Source of the DNA: Kutzneria sp. 744
Lineage (GTDB): Bacteria; Actinomycetota; Actinomycetes; Mycobacteriales; Pseudonocardiaceae
DNA: 57,020 nucleotides
NCBI RefSeq assembly: GCF_000568255.1
Contig: NZ_KK037166.1
Span: 2,665,429 to 2,722,448, forward strand
Direction of reading: 5' to 3'
Shown: one piece after another, positions 46,872 to 55,351 of the stretch
How positions within the stretch are numbered: the stretch's first letter is position 1
How the letters are laid out: each line of letters begins with the position of its first letter
The notes under the pieces: model-generated
Database searches by the model: none
Told to the model about the DNA's origin: nothing
Seen by the model: only the letters and a program-made list of their open reading frames with translations
Translations under genes and position numbers: made by a program

Positions 46872-47909
46872 TCACACCTCCGCTTCGCGCGCGACGGTGG
46901 TCCGACTCGTCGTTCGCCAGTACCAGGTCCAGTACAGCGTGAACGCGGCCTCCCACAGCCCAAGGGCGGCGGCAGCGGGCACGATGGTCGACCACGGCGC
47001 CCGGGCGAAGACGGCGGTGAGCAGCACGAGGAATCCGGTGGCGAAGTACAGTTCGCGGCCGCGTGATGACGGAGGGCGCTTGCCGCTGAGAAGCCGATTC
47101 ATGCTTGCCGCACCGACCGCAGCAGTCAGCAGGACGATCGCGATCGAGACGACCACCACGATGACCGGCAACCCTGCAGTCGCGGCCCACACGGTGCCAA
47201 CGCCGACGACATCGACGCATCCGAGCAGCATCCAGCAGTATCGTCGGTACGCCGCGGTCGCGACCAGGGCGCGGTTCGGCGCGATGTCCGCTCCCATCAT
47301 GATCGCCACGGTCCGGAACCCAGTGCGGCGATCAGACGCCAAGTCCTTGAGGTTGCCGGCAATGCTGTTGAGCTGAAGGGAGAGCAGGAACAGCAGGGCG
47401 GTCACCCACCAGACGACGGTGTCGACCGCTCCCGACACCGCGAACGCGGTGATGGCCGGCGGCGCCGCCATGGCGACCGCGAACAGCACGTCCATCAGCA
47501 GCGGCATCGTGGTCGCCTTCTGGTAGACGTTGACGACGGCGCCGAGAATCAGCAGCAGCGCCATGGCGACCTGCGCGCCGGCCGGCCAGTGGTCGAGCGC
47601 CGTCACGGCCACAGCGGCGAGCGGCAGGCAGATCGACCACAACAGGGCCTCCCGTTCCGACAACGCGCCGGTCACGAGCGGGCTTCGGGCCTTGGCCGGG
47701 TTGAGCCGGTCGCGCGGCAGGTCGACGAGGTCGTTGAGAGCGAAGATGTATCCGTTGATCAGGACACCGACCAGCCACAGCGCCACAATGCTCGCGGCGT
47801 GGGCCGACACGCCCGCCAGCATCGGCCCGGTCACACACACGAAACCCTCGAAGCCGGCGGTGTGCAAGCGGAGAAGGTTGGCCGTCGCGGCGACTCTGTC
47901 ACGAATCAC
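46872..47909 (-). CDS. UbiA-family prenyltransferase (or UbiA-type cyclase)
   Basis: The 345-aa integral membrane protein has eight to nine helices and both aspartate motifs: NDLVDLPRD with N59, D60, D63 and D67 in the first loop, and KDLASDRRTG in the second. These bind Mg-diphosphate of a prenyl donor. Family members prenylate aromatic acceptors, and some actinobacterial members cyclise terpenes. The start at 47909 overlaps the upstream methyltransferase by 11 bp. With a class I isoprenoid enzyme two genes upstream, a short terpenoid or meroterpenoid pathway is likely. Confidence 0.88.
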   Translation of the reverse strand: MIRDRVAATANLLRLHTAGFEGFVCVTGPMLAGVSAHAASIVALWLVGVLINGYIFALNDLVDLPRDRLNPAKARSPLVTGALSEREALLWSICLPLAAVAVTALDHWPAGAQVAMALLLILGAVVNVYQKATTMPLLMDVLFAVAMAAPPAITAFAVSGAVDTVVWWVTALLFLLSLQLNSIAGNLKDLASDRRTGFRTVAIMMGADIAPNRALVATAAYRRYCWMLLGCVDVVGVGTVWAATAGLPVIVVVVSIAIVLLTAAVGAASMNRLLSGKRPPSSRGRELYFATGFLVLLTAVFARAPWSTIVPAAAALGLWEAAFTLYWTWYWRTTSRTTVAREAEV

Positions 47910-49032
47910 GCCGGCCGCCCCTTCCCGTGGTGAGCACGACCTTCATCGCCAGCCGTCCCAACCACGCGATCACCGGATGCGGACGGAGGGCGTCCACGAC
48001 TTCGGCGCCGTCCCGCAGCACGTCGAACTCGCCCGCATCGACCAGCATGCTTGGCCGCTGGCGGTTCGGCGGCGACACCTTGCCAGGCATGATGCGGACG
48101 CCCGGGATTCGGTCCAGCCGCGCCCGGCCGGCGCCGGCTGCCCAGACCGGATGCAACACGATTCGGCCGCCGGCGCTGCTGACACGCAGGAACTCGCCGA
48201 GCACCCGCCGTGGGCGCGACGCGTGCTGGAGCACGAAATTCGCGTTCACGGTGGCGAAGGCGCCGTCCCGGAACGGGAGATGCTCGGCCGTCGCCGCGAC
48301 CGTGGCGCCACCGGCATCGCATGCGCGCCGGGCGTACTGAGGATCGACCGAGAGCGCCAGCACACCGGCGGACGCCAGTTCGGCGCCGAGGGGCGAGTCA
48401 CCCGCACCGACGTCCAGGAACGGCCCTCTGGCCGGCCCGAACCGAGCCTCCCACGCCTTCAGTGTGAGTCGACCCGTGCGTAGGACCGAACGCCAGCCGC
48501 CGTCGACATGGACGCCACGAGCCGTTCGGTAGAGCAGGTGCACCTCGTTGTCCGATCGGACGACTCGAAACCCCCGACGCAGGTACGCGGTCAGCAGGCG
48601 CCGCTCAGTGACGTCGATCCGAGCCACCACGTCCATGCCCGCACGGTCGGCCAACGAGAACACGTGGCCGGACAGAGCGATCGTCGCCGTGGCGCCGGAC
48701 CGCCGCCGCGGATCCTTGGCGAGGTTGACCAAGCGCCATCCTGCGACGTAGGACGGCAGCAGAACCCACGGCAGGGCGTCAGAACGCTCCCTCGCGCCGG
48801 AGAGCGCCCAGGCGACGTGGATCAGCGAGTCCAGCACCCTCCGTCCGAACCCGTACCGCCCGTGATCGGTGCCGACGCCGAGCACCGCCGCGTGGTCGCC
48901 GGCGCTGAGGTGCGGCGTCACCACCACCTTGACAAGATGGCGGAGATACCGACCGCCGTATGCGACGTGCAGCACCCGGGCGGCTCTGGGCGCCTCTCGC
49001 AACGCGAGCCAGCACGGCGCCGGCGCAGTCAC
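47899..49032 (-). CDS. Two-part protein: N-terminal unknown domain and C-terminal methyltransferase
   Basis: The start is GTG 49032, overlapping the preceding stop (GTGA), giving 377 aa. Residues 1-175 form a separate domain ending LLTAYLRRGFRVVRSDNEVHLLYRT; the end resembles a GNAT acyltransferase fold but the acetyl-CoA loop is not obvious. Residues 195-377 are a class I methyltransferase: motif I PFLDVGAGDSPLGAELA (about 204-220), then LSVDPQ and NANFVLQHASRP. The fusion suggests two consecutive modifications of one substrate. It lies between the isoprenoid synthase and UbiA. Confidence 0.7.
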   Translation of the reverse strand: MTAPAPCWLALREAPRAARVLHVAYGGRYLRHLVKVVVTPHLSAGDHAAVLGVGTDHGRYGFGRRVLDSLIHVAWALSGARERSDALPWVLLPSYVAGWRLVNLAKDPRRRSGATATIALSGHVFSLADRAGMDVVARIDVTERRLLTAYLRRGFRVVRSDNEVHLLYRTARGVHVDGGWRSVLRTGRLTLKAWEARFGPARGPFLDVGAGDSPLGAELASAGVLALSVDPQYARRACDAGGATVAATAEHLPFRDGAFATVNANFVLQHASRPRRVLGEFLRVSSAGGRIVLHPVWAAGAGRARLDRIPGVRIMPGKVSPPNRQRPSMLVDAGEFDVLRDGAEVVDALRPHPVIAWLGRLAMKVVLTTGRGGRRDS

Positions 49033-49940
49033 CGAAGGTCCACCGGCAGGAGCAGATCGGACTGCTGTTCTGCGGCACGCGAGCTCCATGTCCTGGCCAG
49101 ATCAGCGACCACCGTCGCATCCGTCGCGTCGGCCAGTCTCGCAGCGTCGACGAACGCCGCGCCCGCGACGTTCAGGCAGGCGGACGCGGCGCCGCTGCCC
49201 ACCAACGCGGCCCTCAGGTCGCGTTCGTCGGTCAGATCCACGTCCGGATAGGCCAGCAGCGCACAGGTCAACGGCCAGCTCATCACGCCATTGGTGGCAT
49301 CCTCGGCCGCGTCCTTGAGGTCGTCCAGCAGCTGTAGACCCGTGCACAACCGCAGCAGGGCCTGGGCTGCCGGCTCTCCCCGCGCCGGCATGCCGGCGAG
49401 ATCCGCCACCACGTGCAGAGCAGTCATTCCCGGTGCCGCCTTGTCACCTAAGCCGCTGATCTCGTCCGTGGTGTACGGCCGTGCTTCGCCACGATGTCCC
49501 AAATCGCGGGCCATCGCGGCCGCATACGCCCGGTAGTAGCGATCGTGCAGGGCGCGGTACCGGTCAGCCGAGCCCGGTGCCAACTCGGCGAGACCGTCCA
49601 GATAGCGAAGCAGGCTCACGTCGGCGAGCACACACATGGCCGCGGGCGCGCGGCCTTCGTCGATCACCAGGTCGTGGAACGCGAAATGGAAATGCCCGAT
49701 CGCGAGCAGGACTCGGAGCCGGTCGATCTGTTCCTCAGGCACGCCCCAGGCTCTGGCCTGTGCGCCCGGCAGGTGGAAAAAGCCGCTGTCCAGACCGAAA
49801 ACGGCCGCCGGGAAGTCATTGACGGCCGTGGCCATGGCCGGCAGCTCCCGCGCGAGGACCGCGCGGGAGCCGCGGCAGACCTCGCGCCACGGAGAGCGCT
49901 CCGCTTCGACAGTCAGCGCCGGTGGGAGAGGTGTGCGCAT
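49029..49940 (-). CDS. Class I isoprenoid synthase-like enzyme
   Basis: The 303-aa all-helical protein starts at ATG 49940 behind CAGGA. The first acidic motif is HDLVIDE (D90, D94, E95) and the second LLDDLKDAAED (D206, D207, D210, E213, D214), the DDxxD-like pair that binds Mg-diphosphate in class I terpene or polyprenyl synthases. The first motif is unorthodox (DxxxDE), so it is not a standard FPP/GGPP synthase. Possible jobs are prenyl chain formation, head-to-head coupling or cyclisation. It is the second gene of the operon, 18 bp after the 49-aa peptide gene. Confidence 0.72.
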   Translation of the reverse strand: MRTPLPPALTVEAERSPWREVCRGSRAVLARELPAMATAVNDFPAAVFGLDSGFFHLPGAQARAWGVPEEQIDRLRVLLAIGHFHFAFHDLVIDEGRAPAAMCVLADVSLLRYLDGLAELAPGSADRYRALHDRYYRAYAAAMARDLGHRGEARPYTTDEISGLGDKAAPGMTALHVVADLAGMPARGEPAAQALLRLCTGLQLLDDLKDAAEDATNGVMSWPLTCALLAYPDVDLTDERDLRAALVGSGAASACLNVAGAAFVDAARLADATDATVVADLARTWSSRAAEQQSDLLLPVDLR

Positions 49941-49958
49941 CGATGGCGTCCTGTCACG

Positions 49959-50108
49959 TCACCAGGTGTCCTGGTCTCCGTTCGCCTGTGGCAGCCGGTC
50001 GGCGATGCCCGCGCGGGCCGGCGCGTTCTCCCGCACCGACGCGAGGTGTCGCAGTTCGTCACCCACGATGTCCTCCATCGTGGCCGAATTCTCCAAAGTG
50101 GTCGTCAT
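49959..50108 (-). CDS. 49-aa small protein heading the isoprenoid operon
   Basis: The frame runs from ATG 50108 to TGA 49959-49961 and is preceded by AGGAG eight bases upstream, a strong site. The product starts MTTTLENSATMEDIVGDELR and ends ANGDQDTW; it is hydrophilic with an acidic N-terminal helix and no cysteine or membrane segment. Position, ribosome site and the 18-bp spacing to the synthase argue for a real gene. It could be a small regulatory subunit or a peptide substrate; there is no homology by which to decide. Confidence 0.6.
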   Translation of the reverse strand: MTTTLENSATMEDIVGDELRHLASVRENAPARAGIADRLPQANGDQDTW

Positions 50109-50425
50109 CGAGATCGCTCCTGTCGGGCTGGGGATGTGGTAGCCGTCAGTTCGGCTGGCGGGATCCTGGTGTTACGGACACGAAACTCCCGCATATCCGG
50201 GAGTCCAGTCCTGTGCCCACTTCCGGTGTGTCCGAGCGGGACCGAATACGCGCCTCACGTGCCGGCGAAGCGGACGCCGTCCCCGATCGTCGCAACGTGC
50301 ACCTCCTACAGGTCCGGCGGAATTTCCACCGAATGGACGAGCAACCGCGCCACTGGGGCGAAGCACCGCTCGTTCGGCCCGATCGCGGCGAGCACAACGG
50401 CACCACGCGGCGGAAGATTGCGGTC
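50109..50425. promoter_or_regulatory. Divergent promoter region with an inverted repeat
   Basis: The 317-bp region separates the isoprenoid operon from the XRE-NB-ARC regulator. It contains arms ACTCCCG (50185-50191) and CGGGAGT (50198-50204) around CATATC, a candidate operator about 77 bp upstream of the small-peptide start. The regulator's longer alternative start (ATG 50333) would take up part of the region. Confidence 0.45.
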
Positions 50426-52720
50426 GTGAGGCTGGAAAACGCTGGAGAAGACCGGAGCGAACCCCGGCAACGGGTGGCAGCCGCACTGGTCCAGGTGGTC
50501 CTCCAGGCGGAACGACGTCTTGGGCACGGCATCGATCGCGCCCAGCTGGCCAAGCGGGTCAACGTCGCGCCCGCCAGCCTGTACGCGTACCTCAACGGCA
50601 CCACCCTGCCGCGCGGGCCCGTGTTCGAGCGTCTGCTCGACGAACTCCGTGTAACCGGCGCGGAGCGTGGATGGCTGACCACGTTGCGGGACAAGGCCGA
50701 GGTCGCCGGTCGAGTCAGATCGGCCGCCCAGAAGCCGCGTGGCAAACTGCCGGTGGCGCGACAGCTGCCCATCGACGGTGCGCGCTTCATCGGCCGTTCG
50801 GACGAACTCGTGCGCATGATGGCGATGGCCTCCGGCGAGGGCACCGACGCGGCTCGGGTGTGCGTCATCGAGGGGCCGGCCGGCGTAGGCAAGACCATGC
50901 TGGCAACCCGGGTGGGACACCTGGTCAAGGACCTGTTCCCGGACGGCCAACTCCACGCGGACCTGCACGGATTCGACCGGCAGCCGCCGACCGACCCGGC
51001 CGAGGTCCTGCTCGGCTTCCTTTTCGCGCTGGGAACGCCGGCTGACGCCGCCCCGCCCACGCTCGCCGGCCGGGCGGCGTTGTTTCGGAGTCTGCTGGCC
51101 GGCCAGCGGATGCTGGTCGTGCTAGACAACGCAGGCTCGTCCGAGCAGGTTCGGCAGCTGATTCCGTCCGAGCCGCGCTGCCTGATGGTGATCACTAGCC
51201 GCAACCGCATGGACAGCCTCGTCGCTCGGGAAGGGGCAGCGCGGATCTCGTTGGCCGTTCTGGCGCCGCCGGCCGCTGCGGACATGCTCGCCGCCACGAT
51301 CGGCACCGCAAGGGTCGCCGCCGAGCCCGAAGCAGTGCGCGACCTGATCGACCTGTGCTCCGGCCTGCCACTCGCGCTGAGCGTGGTCGCGTCGCACGCG
51401 GCGGATCGCCCGACCGAACCGCTGGCGGCGCTCGTCGAGGAGCTGCACGACGAGGGCGACCGGCTCGACTCCCTGTCCTGGCCTGATGACGACCTCGACC
51501 TGCGTACGATCTTCCAATGGTCCTATGACGGGTTGACCCCGGCGGCGGCGTGGCTGTTCCAGATGCTGGGTCTGCACCCGACGCCGGAGATCGGGCAGGC
51601 CGCATGCACCGCGCTGGGTGCACCGGACGAGCCGCTGCGGCCCGCGCTTCGCGAACTGCTGTCGGCGAACCTGCTCACCGAACACAGCCGCGGCCGGTTC
51701 CGCATGCACGACCTGCTGCACGCCTATGCCCGCGAGCTCTTCCTCCGGCGTGTGCCCTCCCCACAGCAGAAGGGCATGCGGCGAAGGATGCTCGACTACT
51801 ATCTGGCCGCCGCGGCCGCGGCGAACACCAGTATCCAGCCGTGCGACGCCGAGCACCGCGAGCACGCAGGTCCCGCTCCTGGCGACTACGCCGCCTCGAT
51901 GGCCTGGTTCACCGCCGAATGCGAGGTGCTACTGGCCATGGTCGACCACGCGGCGGAGCACGGCTTCGAATCGCACGCGTGGCGATTGGCCTGGGCGTGC
52001 ATGGTCTACCTGCGTCGATCCGTTCGATCAGCGTCACGGATCGCCGTACAGCGGGTCGCGGTCGCGGCGGCGGACCGTGCGGGCGATCGGGCCGCCCGGG
52101 CGACGTCCAGCCGGATGCTGGCCGACGCGCTGGGCCGGTCGCGGCTGGGTGCGGAGACACTCACGCTGCTGGCGCAGGCGCTGGCCGAGTTCGAGGAGCT
52201 CGGCGATGAAAGCGGAGCCCTGCGGGCGCATCTCTCGTTCGCACGCGCCCTTGACGCGGACCAGAAACATGCGCGGGCGTACGAGCACGCGGAAGCAGCG
52301 CTTAGCCTGGCCACGGCCATCGGCGAGAACATGGCTGTCGCCGACGCCTATGCCTCGAGCGCGCGCCAGTTGGTGAACCTGGGCCGGCACGAAGCCGCGC
52401 TGCGGCGGTGTGAACGGGCTATCACGTTGTACGCTGCCGCCGGCCACGCCGAAGGCGAGGCTTCCGTCCTCAAGATCGTCGGCGACGCCGAACTCCGTCA
52501 CGGCGACCCGATGGCCGCGATCGCCGCGTACGAACGCTCCCTGGCGCTCGATCGCACGCTCGGCGATCGTTACTGGGCGGCCCACGCGTTGCATCGACTC
52601 GGCGTTGCCCACCGTCGGCTAGGTTGTGCTGAGACCGCCGACCGATTGAACGCCGAGGCCATAGCCGAGCTGGAGTCGCTGCATCACCCCGATGCCGAAG
52701 CGTTACGCCACACCAGGTGA
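50426..52720 (+). CDS. XRE-NB-ARC-TPR STAND transcriptional regulator
   Basis: I use GTG 50426 (VRLENAGEDRSEPRQ) with GGAAG nine bases upstream; ATG 50333 is an alternative. The 764-aa product has an HTH at about 20-85 (IDRAQLAKRVNVAPASLYAYL). The NB-ARC ATPase has Walker A EGPAGVGKT (about 149-157), Walker B MLVVLDNAGSSEQ (about 230) and GLPLALSVVASHA (about 310). The MHD-like MHDLLHAYARELF near 428 follows, then TPR-like helices from about 550 (AYEHAEAALSLATAIGENMA). It resembles AfsR-class pathway regulators without the SARP domain. Divergent from the isoprenoid operon, it probably activates it. The 3' end overlaps the convergent CATRA gene by 18 bp. Confidence 0.85.
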   Translation: MRLENAGEDRSEPRQRVAAALVQVVLQAERRLGHGIDRAQLAKRVNVAPASLYAYLNGTTLPRGPVFERLLDELRVTGAERGWLTTLRDKAEVAGRVRSAAQKPRGKLPVARQLPIDGARFIGRSDELVRMMAMASGEGTDAARVCVIEGPAGVGKTMLATRVGHLVKDLFPDGQLHADLHGFDRQPPTDPAEVLLGFLFALGTPADAAPPTLAGRAALFRSLLAGQRMLVVLDNAGSSEQVRQLIPSEPRCLMVITSRNRMDSLVAREGAARISLAVLAPPAAADMLAATIGTARVAAEPEAVRDLIDLCSGLPLALSVVASHAADRPTEPLAALVEELHDEGDRLDSLSWPDDDLDLRTIFQWSYDGLTPAAAWLFQMLGLHPTPEIGQAACTALGAPDEPLRPALRELLSANLLTEHSRGRFRMHDLLHAYARELFLRRVPSPQQKGMRRRMLDYYLAAAAAANTSIQPCDAEHREHAGPAPGDYAASMAWFTAECEVLLAMVDHAAEHGFESHAWRLAWACMVYLRRSVRSASRIAVQRVAVAAADRAGDRAARATSSRMLADALGRSRLGAETLTLLAQALAEFEELGDESGALRAHLSFARALDADQKHARAYEHAEAALSLATAIGENMAVADAYASSARQLVNLGRHEAALRRCERAITLYAAAGHAEGEASVLKIVGDAELRHGDPMAAIAAYERSLALDRTLGDRYWAAHALHRLGVAHRRLGCAETADRLNAEAIAELESLHHPDAEALRHTR

Positions 52721-54994
52721 TCCGCCGTCGATCTCGATCAGGGACCGGGCCGCCATCGCCCAGGTGTGGCGCGCGGCCAACACCGTGCGCAGGTCATCGG
52801 CGGTGCCGAGCGCGGCACCGACGTTCCCCATGACCGCCGCGATCCGGCTCCCCCACGTCTCGATGTCGGTGGCCAGCGTCCGAGTGACCGGCACGACCGT
52901 CTGGCGGACCTGCCCGCCGGGCAGGTCCGCCAGCAGCATGCCCAACCCGCTTCGGCCGCTGACCAGGCAGGGCGCGCCGGCGCGAATCGCCTCGTGCCCG
53001 ACCAGACCGAACCCCTCCACGCGAGACGGCATCAGAACCAGCGATGCCCGCCGCAGGTCTCGGTCGATCTCCGCGCGGTCCGGCGTGTAGTTCCGCACCG
53101 TGACGTCGACCGCGGGATGGTTGATCCAGGCCAGCAACCTGGATCGCAGTTGCGCGGCCTGTCCTTTCGGTGCGCCGCGAATCAGCAGTTCCCACCGGCT
53201 GCCGCCTGGGCTCACCCGCATCGCATGCCCGATCGCCCCGGCGGCGATGTCGATCCCCTTGATCTCCGCGTCCTCGGCCCTCCCGAGGAGGAGGATCTGC
53301 GGCACTCCGGGCGCGGCCCCCCTCGGCCTCGGGTCCGCGACATCGAAGCCCGGCACGAAGCGAACCGGCGTGGGCGCGCCCTCGACGTGCATCTCGCGCC
53401 GCATCCACTCCTCGAGTCTCGGCCCGACCGGCACCGCGCGGGTGGCGGCGGCCAGGGCGATCTCGACCTTCGACCGTTCCTCGGCCCGCTCCCCCATGTC
53501 GTTCTTCCGGTCGAGCTTGTGCCACTCGACCTGGTCCGGCTCGACATGCACCAGATGGAGGCGGACCGCAGTCGGATAGTGGTCCTGCGCCAGCGCCCGC
53601 GCCACCTGCCCGGTCACCCGACCGTGGCCGATGATCGTGTCGATGGCGGCGTCCGCCGGCAGCGGAGGCCGGCGCATCAGCGACTCGCGTTCCGAAATGC
53701 CCGGCACCGACAAGGCGTCCACGAGCTGAACTCCGACCGCGTCGGCGTCCGCGCGCTCCTCGGCCGACGACTTCGGGACCAGGCAGTAGACCTGCGCGCC
53801 GACGCCGACCAGCGCGGCGCACAGCGACCGGTTGAGCGTGCTGATCCCGCCGAGTCGGGCGAACCACTCGTCGGCAACCACGAGCACGGTGCGCACCGCG
53901 TCCCGGTCTGCCCGTCGCGCCGTGACGGCCCGCGAGCCGGCCTCGCCCCGCGCCGACGGCAAGGCACTCACCATCAGCACCCCCCGGTCGTAGTGGTGGA
54001 GGTATTCCGCGTCGTCCCTGAGTTGTTGATCGAACCATGTCGCCAGCAGTCGGTCACGGCTGACGGGGTCGCCACCCGCCGCCGGTATCGCCACCTCCGC
54101 CGCCGCAACCGCGTTCTCCCAGCTGACTCGCACCGTCTTGGCCATCACCTCCAAGGACGTGATCGTTCTGGCCAACGCGATGTGCACCGCCGGCGGCACT
54201 GGTTGCGAGCCGCACCGGGCAAGCACATCCTCGATCCGACGGCAGAGCTCGGCGGTGTCGGGCGCGTGTCGGCGGACCCGCAGCTGATCACGGATCTTGG
54301 CGACATGCATCAGGTAGCGCGCGAACGGCGGAAGGTGGGTCGCGCCACCGTCCGACCACGTCCAGGCGCTCAGCGTTGCCCCGTGGCCGGGTGCGGCCAG
54401 CACCATCAACCGCCGCTGCACCCGATCATCTTCGGTTTCTCCGGTCTCCCAGAGCAGCAGATCATTGTCGAGCCGTAGGCCTTCGTGCCACCACCCCGCG
54501 GTGCCTGCCGCTGCCGGCAGCAGCTCGGCGACGGCGCGTCCAGTCGCCGCCAACTCGCCGGGCCCTCCGTCGGCCAGTAGGCCGACATACAACCGCGCGC
54601 TGCCGAGAAGAGGTCCGGCCGGAGTCCCGGTAAGTGCGTCGAGCACGTGGTCGAAGTCCCGCCAGGTGTGTTCGATCCGGTACCGGAAAAGCAGGGATAC
54701 GTTGACGACCTCGTGCTCCATCCGCATGATCGCCTGTAGCCGGGTCCCCGGGTCCCAACGCGCCGCGACCAGCGCCGACGTGTTCGGCAGAGTGTCGGGC
54801 AACGCCACGGGAAGGCCGGTCGACGTGATCGGCTCGACAGCGCCGAGCACCTCACCGCAGCGCGACCACAGCGTCCGGATCTCGGCGTCCTCGCCGTCAT
54901 GGAAGGCGTAGAAGTGGGCGATCAGCTCCTGTTCCACCACCGACTCGCCAGACACTCGCGGTTCCACCTCCGGATCCGGGCCTGCGGCTAGCAT
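52703..54994 (-). CDS. CATRA-type N-terminal domain fused to a GT4 glycosyltransferase
   Basis: I start at ATG 54994 (MLAAGPDPEVEPRVSG), giving 763 aa; a longer frame to 55063 would overlap the divergent gene. Residues about 15-340 resemble CATRA proteins (AHFYAFHDGEDAEIRTLWSR, CGEVLGAVEPITSTGLPVAL). From about 370 a GT4 fold begins (VLVVADEWFARLGGISTLNR) with the UDP-sugar site SRVEGFGLVGHEAI (EX7E, about 662-672) and TIIGHGRVTG. CATRA systems pair with CHAT/caspase-TPR proteins in proposed conflict or cell-suicide modules. The fused transferase may modify a target when triggered. The neighbours at 55001 and 55348 complete the set. Confidence 0.75.
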   Translation of the reverse strand: MLAAGPDPEVEPRVSGESVVEQELIAHFYAFHDGEDAEIRTLWSRCGEVLGAVEPITSTGLPVALPDTLPNTSALVAARWDPGTRLQAIMRMEHEVVNVSLLFRYRIEHTWRDFDHVLDALTGTPAGPLLGSARLYVGLLADGGPGELAATGRAVAELLPAAAGTAGWWHEGLRLDNDLLLWETGETEDDRVQRRLMVLAAPGHGATLSAWTWSDGGATHLPPFARYLMHVAKIRDQLRVRRHAPDTAELCRRIEDVLARCGSQPVPPAVHIALARTITSLEVMAKTVRVSWENAVAAAEVAIPAAGGDPVSRDRLLATWFDQQLRDDAEYLHHYDRGVLMVSALPSARGEAGSRAVTARRADRDAVRTVLVVADEWFARLGGISTLNRSLCAALVGVGAQVYCLVPKSSAEERADADAVGVQLVDALSVPGISERESLMRRPPLPADAAIDTIIGHGRVTGQVARALAQDHYPTAVRLHLVHVEPDQVEWHKLDRKNDMGERAEERSKVEIALAAATRAVPVGPRLEEWMRREMHVEGAPTPVRFVPGFDVADPRPRGAAPGVPQILLLGRAEDAEIKGIDIAAGAIGHAMRVSPGGSRWELLIRGAPKGQAAQLRSRLLAWINHPAVDVTVRNYTPDRAEIDRDLRRASLVLMPSRVEGFGLVGHEAIRAGAPCLVSGRSGLGMLLADLPGGQVRQTVVPVTRTLATDIETWGSRIAAVMGNVGAALGTADDLRTVLAARHTWAMAARSLIEIDGGSPGVA

Positions 54995-55016
54995 CGCTAT
55001 GTGCGGTCCGATTATG
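54986..55016. promoter_or_regulatory. Overlapping divergent, probably leaderless, promoters
   Basis: The two CATRA genes start only 7 bp apart (54994 minus, 55001 plus) and neither has a ribosome site. TAGCAT (54989-54994) lies 6 bp upstream of the plus GTG, and CATAAT on the minus strand (near 55011-55016) lies about 16 bp upstream of the minus ATG; both resemble actinobacterial -10 boxes. This suggests leaderless or very short leaders with promoters lying inside each other. No experimental start sites are known here. Confidence 0.45.
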
Positions 55017-55351
55017 AGCCGGTGTCCATGTGGCTGGACGATGTCTTCAGGCAAGATGCGCATCAGGTGCTGGCTGCATTGCTGGGCGCCAGACGGTCAG
55101 CCGTCGAGTGGTCCACGGTCGCGGACGCGGTCGGCGACCTCGAATCGGCGTTGCGGGCGGGTGACGCCGCCCGATTCGACTCGATGGTGGCCCGGCTCGA
55201 ACGGATGACCGAGCCCCGGGTCGACGACATCGACCCGAAGGAGGACGCGCCACCGCCACCGCCGCTGCGTGACCGCATGGTCCATCTGCAGCGCCAGATG
55301 GATGTCGACAATCTCGACGACCGGAAAGACCTTCAGGGCAAGGAGAAGTGA
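55001..55351 (+). CDS. CATRA system-associated small protein
   Basis: The 116-aa protein starts at GTG 55001; ATG 55028 is an alternative. Its layout matches the CATRA-associated family: a helical DAHQVLAALLGARRSAVEWS, an acidic linker and the proline-rich DAPPPPPLRDRMVHL near residues 82-96. Its stop overlaps the next gene's GTG (GTGA), so it is translated with the TPR/CHAT protein. It probably bridges the CATRA/GT protein and the effector. Soluble. Confidence 0.7.
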   Translation: MRSDYEPVSMWLDDVFRQDAHQVLAALLGARRSAVEWSTVADAVGDLESALRAGDAARFDSMVARLERMTEPRVDDIDPKEDAPPPPPLRDRMVHLQRQMDVDNLDDRKDLQGKEK

